From: Ectocarpus siliculosus
Lineage: Eukaryota > Sar > Phaeophyceae > Ectocarpales > Ectocarpaceae
Length of the DNA stretch: 12,871 nt
Reading direction: 5' to 3'
Assembly: GCA_000310025.1 (NCBI GenBank)
Contig: FN649750.1
Location: forward strand, 4,505,696-4,518,566
Under the pieces are notes generated by a model, which made no database searches, was not told the origin of the DNA, and was given only the letters and a program-made list of their open reading frames with translations. This document shows, one piece after another, positions 1-12,871 of the stretch (within the stretch, counting starts at the first letter, position 1; each line of letters opens with the position of its first letter). The position numbers and the translations under genes are program-made.

Positions 1-403
1 AAATGATTGGCTGCGCCGCTGGTGAACAAACGGTGGCGGCTTTTACCATTCGCAGATACACCAGAGTGGCTGACGAGAGGTTGGGCAAATAAGCTAATAT
101 TCGGCGGCATGCGTACAGCTATAGCCGTAAAAAAGGCAACGCGAGATGGAAAACAAGGCGTCCTGGGCGATCGCAATGATGGCTTGACACAAGTCGACAA
201 GTCCCTGCGCAGTGATTTTTTTCACTTACAGAGAGACCGTACGTTGGACTGAACCTGCGGCTACCACCACCTTCCCTTAAAGGAATAAACCACGATACGA
301 AAAACAAACTTATCTTCGCTGCGTCCCTATTTGTTTATATTTCGCTAGTGGCCTAGTAGGACGGGTCAACCAGCTGACCGATCACCAGACCTCAGGTTCA
401 AAA
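1..403. other. 3' flank of the minus-strand TPR-like gene, no supported gene
   Basis: I see no convincing coding exon here. Short open frames exist on both strands but have no recognisable composition or motif. A 25-nt stretch on the minus strand (254 down to 230) is bounded by a CAG and a strong GTAAGTG donor-like site. It may be a chance pair, or a small exon if the minus-strand gene continues beyond 404. Confidence 0.4.
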
Positions 404-458
404 CTACAGCGCAAAATTCGCGTACGTGTGTCTGTCTGTGTGGTTCATTGCTAGCATC
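404..458 (-). CDS. TPR-like gene, exon 5 (probable terminal exon)
   Basis: This is a 55-nt exon after a pyrimidine-rich tract and a CACCAG acceptor. It completes an Arg codon, adds 17 residues (MLAMN then HTDRHTYANFAL) and stops at TAG 406-404. Read with exon 4 it completes a TPR-like helix pair with an N-x-T-D turn. It could instead be chance, or splice onward beyond the window. Confidence 0.45.
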
Positions 459-2947
459 CTGGTGCAGATCAATGGAAAAGCGGCAAAATGTTCCGCAGGC
501 CGAGGGTCTACGGAAGTGGTTAGGGCCAACGTCGAAGAACGAGTAACGCCCAGGATGCGCTCCCCCCCAAAAACAAACGCTACTATGAGTAGCTCTTTCC
601 GTAAGCGCCCTGTCCACTTATCAAGCACAAGGCTGGGACTGTCCGCTGCAAGCACTTCGCACCTCAAGAAAAGTCACGCGTTCCAGGGAAATACCTGACT
701 ATTGGACACTCGTGACCTTCAACCACAGTGCAGTTGAGCAAGCCGCCAACACGACTAATGTGCATCAGGAAGAACTACGACAAAATTCCGTTTCGCACTG
801 TCCAGCGTTAGATAGTCACCTACAGGCCAGGGACAAGTGTTCCTTGCGCGCCGCGGCAGAAGGACACTCGACAGAGCCGTCCGCGCACTGAACCGTGGGG
901 CGCTGGTCCTCGAACGCTTCCACCACGGCGCAAATGACGTTTCCTGGTGACGTCAAACACAAGAGTTATGAGCAATGCGTGGTCAATTTCGCCCAAGCTC
1001 CTAGTCAATAGGGTAAAATGATCCAAATCCAAAAGGGAAAATAATACAGCAGGGGGGCCGTGTGATGTGGCGTAGACAAATTGATGCCATGAACGTGGCT
1101 TCGCATGACACCGCATGACTTCAAAGATAAATTTTGCGACGTTCTTCAGCACGGCAAGCTACTGTTCGGTGGGAGACTTCACCTAGAGCGTGATGCGCCA
1201 GAGCCGTGGTGGCCCCCCTCCCGCTTGTGTCCGCTTCGATCACAGACTCCAGCAAGGATCGAGACTCGCTCAGCAAGGCCATCTGATAGGAGACGTTCGA
1301 GAATAAGGAGGGCGGGCATCGTAGAACAGGACCGGGTATGGTATTGTTGTTGTATTAGTTGGTCGGCACGGGGGGGTATCACTCAACCTACGTAACGGTT
1401 GACAAAGCCAAGACAACAGCAGCAGCAGCAGTAGCAGCAGCAACAACAACAACAACAACAACAACAACGAACTCATTTCCGGCCATGTACAATTCAATGA
1501 AAGCGAGCAAACTTGAAAAAAAACAAGACGTGCAACTTTCCTTCCCTTTCTTTCACTATATTGCGCCTTAGCTCTTCATCGGAAAGACGTAGCGGTTGGG
1601 GATGCTGGAAGTGGAAAGTGTCATCCACGACTGCAGGACGTTCGCGCCGGGGTTGGCTTGTGTGTGATACATGGATGGCTGGAGAGTGGCCGCGCTGCGC
1701 GCTTATTTGGACGGACACGTGGGTTCGAGAGACGCGCCTGTTGGCTGTTGATTGCCTCGGTTCGTATGCATTGTACGCGTAGGTCAAGATAAACTGACTG
1801 TCACACAATATACCACAAGGACCGGTTTTCAAAGCTCCATTTCTCCACGACGAAGAGCATGCACAGGTCATGTGGCACTTTCTCGGAAATATTTCGGCGA
1901 GATGGTTTCAGAGCCACCGTTGTCAACACCGCCGCTGGTTGCTACTTCGGAGTAATCCAGCAATTGAAAATCGATCCAGGGGCGTGGTATCTGGTGTCAT
2001 ATACGGTAAGCAAGACCCGACTATCCCCCCGCTGCTTCTTCCATTACATGCATACACCAACCTCGCACTCCAGCAACGTCGAATGTACGTGAACGCGTAC
2101 GCAGAGTGGAGCACCTGTTCCCTCATGTCGGGATTCAAGTCCGAGTCTGCCTGTTCCGATAGGCAGGTCGCCAGGTTGTAGGCAGCCTCCGCGTGCCGCG
2201 GTAATCGCGCCAGCGCCTCGCGATATTTCGCAGCCGCGGCCTGGAGCGCAGCCAAAGCTTGAGGAGCTGGGAGGTCGCTCGCTGAGTCCTTGGCGTAGTG
2301 GTGCCGCGGTTACAACAGAGGCACACAGAGGTCGGCAACATCAGTCTACAGCAGTACACCAACGAGTAAGGCATGCCACACAAGATACCACGCGCCTCGC
2401 CGTATGGCTGTCGAAACTGGATTTATCCGCATCACTGTGGTTGACAATACAGAACGCTGTGTCCCTGGAACGTATCGACACTGCATGACCAAGTAACGAT
2501 AGCGTCGTATTTTTTGTTTGGCTTTCTCTTTGGCGCGTTGGCGCTCGGCGCTCTCCTTTCTGCTGTGCTGTGTTGTGTAGAGAGCGTTAAAAAACGGATA
2601 TCGTAGGGGGGGGTGGTATTTTACGTGGAATGTGCATTTACAAATACCCCAACAAACACGAAGGTCTGTCGCACATGCAGGCAGTGGGGCGCCAAACTCG
2701 ATGTGGGGGGCGGGTTAGCGACGAAAACGCGTAGCTACGTAAGAAAATATTTGTTGAAAAAGAGGGATGGATGTTCGTGCTTTTGATATGACGTTTGAAG
2801 GAAACATCATGACAACGGATCGCACCTCACCTGCAATTTCACCGCATCGTTCACTATGGTTTCTACGGCGGCGCGCACGGCTTTCTGGTCTCCAACGCCC
2901 CCGGCTCCCGAAGCTGCACCACCTGCTTTTTTCTTTCCCTTACCCAT
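404..2947 (-). CDS. Small TPR-like repeat protein, five exons (spliced gene model)
   Basis: Model on the minus strand: 2947-2831, 2288-2115, 1282-1183, 943-820, 458-404; 570 nt, 189 residues plus TAG. The introns are 542, 832, 239 and 361 nt, all GT-AG. Exons 1 and 2 end in phase 0, exon 3 in phase 1 and exon 4 in phase 2, and each next exon supplies the missing bases, which supports the model. Residues 2-19 are a Lys/Gly/Ala-rich, probably disordered head. Residues about 51-86 form a helix-turn-helix pair with the TPR pattern (KYREAL, a proline turn at residue 69, then AEAAYNLATCL). Exons 3-5 add further amphipathic helices ending in a TPR-like pair (ACRMLAMN, then YANFAL). TPR repeats are protein-protein scaffolds; no partner or pathway can be named. 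The gene is divergent from the COPI-associated gene. Weak points are the AAG acceptor of exon 2, the GTGCTC donor of exon 2, and whether exon 5 is terminal. Confidence 0.62.
820..943 (-). CDS. TPR-like gene, exon 4
   Basis: This is a 124-nt exon with acceptor CACCAG and donor GTGACT. It begins NVICAVVEAFED, completing the HALGNV helix from exon 3. A cysteine-bearing loop follows (CADGSVEC), then a helix, AAARKEHLSLAC. The two leftover bases AG are completed by exon 5. Confidence 0.6.
1183..1282 (-). CDS. TPR-like gene, exon 3
   Basis: This is a 100-nt exon with acceptor TATCAG and donor GTGAAG. It encodes MALLSESRSLLESVIEAD followed by a short Gly/Thr-rich turn and an ALAHHALG helix. It continues the amphipathic helical pattern of exon 2. 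The final G joins GA of exon 4 to make a glycine codon. Confidence 0.6.
1413..1469. repeat. CAG/CAA trinucleotide microsatellite in intron 2 of the TPR-like gene
   Basis: About five CAG units, one TAG-interrupted, are followed by about nine CAA units on the plus strand. On the transcribed minus-strand sense this reads (TTG)n(CTG)n. It lies about 130 nt upstream of the exon 3 acceptor. Confidence 0.9.
2115..2288 (-). CDS. TPR-like gene, exon 2 (best TPR unit)
   Basis: The exon holds 58 codons and contains the clearest TPR unit: ALQAAAAKYREALARLP followed by AEAAYNLATCLSEQAD. An in-frame stop lies upstream at 2310-2312, so the acceptor must lie between there and the repeat. AAG at 2291-2289 is the acceptor that keeps phase with exon 1. 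CAG acceptors at 2284-2282 and 2269-2267 look better as sites but would shift the frame, unless there is an unseen exon in the first intron. The chosen donor is GTGCTC after GAACAG. Confidence 0.65.
2831..2947 (-). CDS. TPR-like gene, exon 1 (start codon)
   Basis: The exon holds 39 codons, from ATG at 2947-2945 to CAG just before a GTGAGG donor. The ATG has G at -3 and G at +4, a good eukaryotic start context. It encodes an MGKGKKK head, a Gly/Ala linker, and a helix ending in NDAVKLQ. The frame stays open upstream to about 3103, but that part is cysteine/proline-rich and does not look coding. Confidence 0.7.
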
Positions 2948-2996
2948 GACAGTGATGTCTAGGGGTGGCTGGAGGTGCGGCGGAGACACGGAGACA

Positions 2997-3027
2997 CAAC
3001 ATGCCAACATTGCAACATGCAACATGC
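2997..3027. repeat. Short AACATGC-type direct repeats
   Basis: Four close copies of ACATGC/ACATTGC occur within about 30 nt, two of them exactly adjacent (AACATGC AACATGC). The cluster sits about 50 bp upstream of the minus-strand start codon, in its probable 5' leader or promoter. Confidence 0.7.
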
Positions 3028-4089
3028 TAAAGGGGGGCACGCAAACATTACGCTCATCGGGTACCCGGGTTAATGTTGCACTTCCCAGTAGGATCCCCCC
3101 CACGGTTGCTCATTTGTGCTCATCAAGTTGGTTGTGCTCGTTGCATCCTACCATCTACTGCGCTTGGCTCGACAACTGGAGACAAGGTGAATGCATTGGG
3201 TGACCGATTTGCTCAGTGGTGTTGTGGTTGTGGCAGATTCGCTGCCTTGGGGGGCGCGCGTTACGTCGAGCGCTTGTTTCTTCAGATACATGGAACACAA
3301 ACAGCACCAACGTTGTCCTCCTGCAAGTAGAGAGCGAGTGGGAAAAGCTTCTTCTGTTCTTTGCCCACACCCCATACACAAGGCGCAGACACACACGTAC
3401 ACCAACACTTGGTCGTGCATTTGTTTGTGTAGACACGAGGTGGTGGCGCTGGACAAGGTTGTTGTGAGCCGAAGGGAAACAGCGGGCGTTCTCAATCAAA
3501 TGATTGTATAGACCGGATACAGCAGCGATGTTCGATACACATAAAAGCAGGAACAGCAGCTTCTGTACTGCAAGTACTGCTGTAGTACCGCTGACCCCGC
3601 CGAAGCAGCACACCTTACAGCACAGCGTGGGTCCCGTTTCCTTTCATACGGCCGCACACGCACATATCCCCTGGGGGGGTTGAGACGACAACAGCAGATG
3701 TGTGTGCCGTAGGTAGGTGATACACTCTTGATTCCCTCATTATTATAGTCATTAGGTGCCGGTCTGAGTATTGTACGAGAGTGAGAATTCTTTGAAAACT
3801 TGTATCTGTGATTTCTTGTGTTGTGTTTATTGTACATATCACATATCGTCTGGTTACACCACGAAGAGGAACATAGGTGCTTTACTGGTTAACGCATTTC
3901 TTGAACTTCGCAAGGCTAGTCGCATTTCTTCCATACTCCGGTTACAGCTTTGATGAAGAAGAGAGTGTGTGTCATCCGTGATGGCCAGCCATAACGTTAT
4001 TGTACAACTTTTGGTGGACGGGTTGGTCGCGAATTCGCAGTTCCGACAAGCTGCTGCGGGCTTGAATAATTGTTCCGATCAGCGCCGAT

Positions 4090-4124
4090 CGACGGTTTTT
4101 CGTTCAACCGGTAAGAAACCGTCG
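4090..4124. repeat. 9-bp inverted repeat (hairpin)
   Basis: CGACGGTTT (4090-4098) is matched perfectly by AAACCGTCG (4116-4124) across a 17-nt loop. The function is unknown. It is too short to indicate a transposon end on its own. Confidence 0.6.
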
Positions 4125-5000
4125 TGGGGGTGCAGATCATTCCTGTTGTCAAGAGCAGGCGAGGCGATACACTTGTGTTGCTGTTCAGAATACCCGGCCG
4201 TTTTTACACGATGCCGGTATGTACATGGCGTTGGCGGCAAGAGCGAGGAGGCCCCGCAAGTTGCTTATTGTGGGGTCCTTCATTGGAGTTGGTGAAACCG
4301 TCGGTATCTCTCCTTGCATCAGTCACACTTGCACCAATGCGTACAACCGCAGTTCGCATCACGCGATGGACAATAGGGGCGACAAGCCTTGGTCATTCTG
4401 TAATGTTTTGTGAATAACTGCTGTTTGTTGCTGCTGCTGTGCCCATTGATTTCTTTTTTTCGTTCGAACGCGCAGGGTGCCTTATCGAATCGCAATCGTA
4501 CTTTCTAACTCCGATCGATCGTCAAGGATATGATGGAGGTGGGTGCGACTATTGTGTGGTGTGTCAATCAATCAAGCGCCTGATGTTCTTCACTCATGAA
4601 CAAGTCGGACTTGGTAGCCTCCAGTTGGCCTTGTGCCATGCGGTGCATGCCAGATGTCGGCACGCCCAGAGGCGAATCGTCGAACTTGCTACCTTCGACG
4701 GTAGCTTGATATTGGCGCACATTTTTCTTGAGTCAAACCTCTCCGCTCTCATACCATTCCATTTTGGCACCTACTCTATGGTCACCGGATGATTTTTAGA
4801 CATGACCCAGGTGATAATACCCCAATATCACCGCCCTGCCCTCTCCTCAAGGCATGGGCGATACGTACGTATGAATTTGAAACAATCCCGTGCGGAACAT
4901 CGACGACCCTTTGATGCATCGCCCTTGCTTGGCCCAGCAGGGCTCTGGCGCGGACAGCTATGGGGCGACGGGCGGTGCTCCCCAGCAGTCGGAGGTACGG

Positions 5001-5034
5001 TACCTAAGGATACTTCAGTAGTACCTAAGGATAC
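5001..5034. repeat. 21-nt direct repeat within the region open on both strands
   Basis: TACCTAAGGATAC occurs at 5001-5013 and again at 5022-5034, a 21-nt period, so frame is preserved. The pair is flanked by two diverged copies of a roughly 26-nt sequence, one near 4976 and one near 5060, both containing CCAGC-G-GG-AGG. Confidence 0.75.
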
Positions 5035-5400
5035 CCAAGTGATGCAGGGTAAGGCCCGGTGTTGGCCAGCGGTGGGAGGCACGGAGGCGTGTTTGGGTGT
5101 GTTGAAGAATGTGGGTATTTTGTTGTTGAATACTGGTCCGGTGCATGTCCTCTTAGGTATGGTGCCGTTGTTTGGGACGCGTGGCGTCTGTGGAGTCCTG
5201 CCCACACGCCTGATTTACCGACCCTAGTACTTGTAGCAGCAACGCGCGGTCTTCTTCTACATGTACAACAGTACCGCTTCGGCCTTTGGACTTAACATAG
5301 TGCAGATAATCGACTCACAGCCCCTCTGTCTCGTCTCCGTGTCTTGTGGCGCCGCGTGACCGCGAACTGTCTAATGGAATGGAATCAGAACTCTAAGCTG

Positions 5401-12205
<6,805 letters not shown>

Positions 12206-12871
12206 ATTTTTTTCGAATGCGACGTTTTTTCTATTTTTTGAAGTGATTCAACGGGAGGCAAGGCTTTGTTCCCCTCTCCCCCTCGACGCGGCATGTGTTT
12301 GTTTTGCCATCAGTTTTACAGGATTAAGAGGGCTGTCAGCTACGTCGAGGTACAGTGGCAAGCTAAGCCGCAGGATAGGTTCCCAGCGGTAAACTCTCTG
12401 TATGGCACGTTGTTGGTGCCTAGAACGTGTGTTTTTCCTGTATAATAGTCTAGTACTAAAAACAGCAGTAGCTTGAGACCTCTTTCGGCATCAATAGTAC
12501 TGGTGTTGCATTGATGTTTCGCCATTTGCGTCAGTCAATTTACGGTGCCCCCGTTGTATGCGTAGGTAGTTAACGTTTCGTCGAACGGTTCATGTTTCAT
12601 GTTGGGCACCCAACCACCCACCACCCGCTTCTTTTTTTCAGTAGTAAAATCCCGCCCAAAAATGATGCAACTGCCGTCGGGTTTTCGATGAATGTAGAAG
12701 GCATTTGGTGGTGCGGCGTTTCGTTCGCACTTGCTTGTAGGTGACTCGGACAACTGTTGGCGTTGTATCTTACATAGGTAGTACTTGAAGGCATGGCGTT
12801 TTACATGCTGCTCCTTCAGAAAAACTAAGAGCTACGTATTTCCGGCGAGGCCTGCCACGTGTAATCTGGCG
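12206..12871. other. 3' flank of the COPI-associated/EF-hand gene
   Basis: This should hold the 3' untranslated region and following intergenic DNA. No AATAAA signal and no convincing gene were seen. A 28-nt CAG/GT-bounded stretch at 12322-12349 looks exon-like but does not connect in frame to exon 9. Confidence 0.45.

Larger units (their letters stand above)
2948..5400. other. Intergenic region between divergent start codons
   Basis: This 2.45-kb stretch separates the two divergent start codons and should hold both promoters and 5' untranslated regions, possibly with untranslated exons. I see no recognisable protein domain. The longest open frame, about 150 codons on the minus strand at 3155-3613, is rich in Cys, Arg, Thr and Ser with no motif, and looks like chance. 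Local features are an AACATGC cluster (2997-3027), a 9-bp hairpin (4090-4124), and a repeat-bearing region open on both strands (4802-5227). No clear TATA box or initiator could be assigned. Confidence 0.5.

Noticed and set aside
230-254. 25-nt minus-strand micro-exon ending at GTAAGTG
   Set aside because: Too short to judge; no partner exon is visible within the window.
404-667. Longer reading of the exon 5 frame upstream on the minus strand (containing LAADSPSLVLDKWTGRL)
   Set aside because: It could be a separate exon, but I found no donor keeping phase, and the CACCAG acceptor at 462-459 gives a better TPR-like continuation.
3155-3613. 152-codon minus-strand open frame in the intergenic region
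   Set aside because: No motif, no regular helix pattern, and composition like random frames; its length alone is not evidence.
3969-4110. Possible first exon on the plus strand starting MASHNVIVQLLVDGL and ending at a GTAAGA
   Set aside because: The reading is plausible, but no following exon joins it convincingly and it is not needed for the nine-exon model. The donor-like site lies in the loop of the 9-bp hairpin.
12322-12349. CAG/GT-bounded 28-nt exon-like stretch after the stop codon
   Set aside because: No donor in exon 9 gives the phase needed to join it, and exon 9 already ends at a sensible stop after the second EF-hand.

Overview
The window looks like nuclear DNA from a eukaryote with long introns and short exons, most likely a stramenopile and plausibly a brown alga. 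That assignment is an inference. It rests on exons of 35-174 nt separated by GT-AG introns of about 240-1,220 nt, roughly balanced base composition, dense microsatellites, and no bacterial-style operons. Most long open frames are chance frames. The real coding signal was found by looking for short exons whose splice phases fit together.

Two multi-exon genes can be reconstructed, arranged head to head. On the minus strand (404-2947), a five-exon model encodes a small protein of about 189 residues. It has a lysine/glycine-rich N-terminus and tetratricopeptide-like helical repeats. All four splice junctions keep frame. On the plus strand (5401-12205), a nine-exon model encodes a 235-residue protein. 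Its first 145 or so residues form a four-segment membrane domain resembling the COPI-associated (TVP15-like) family, and its C-terminal tail carries two canonical EF-hands. All eight junctions keep frame.

Layout: 1-403, no supported gene; 404-2947, TPR-like gene (minus); 2948-5400, intergenic DNA between the two start codons, with scattered small repeats and one stretch (about 4802-5227) open on both strands; 5401-12205, COPI-associated/EF-hand gene (plus); 12206-12871, 3' flank with no convincing gene. The introns hold most of the repeats: a perfect 50-unit TC run, a composite CTG/CTCCTG/CACCTG block running up to a 3' splice site, a second CT tract, a 65-bp and a 48-bp tandem duplication, a 15-bp inverted repeat, a GGT-rich tract, a CAG/CAA run and a telomere-like fragment. 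On the transcribed sense strand, several of these repeats are pyrimidine-biased and lie upstream of splice acceptors.

The two proteins have no evident shared pathway beyond a possible shared promoter region. I found no tRNA, rRNA, CRISPR array or intact mobile element. No homology search or splice predictor was run. Exon borders are read by eye, and the least certain are the start codon and exon 7 acceptor of the plus gene and exons 2 (acceptor) and 5 of the minus gene.
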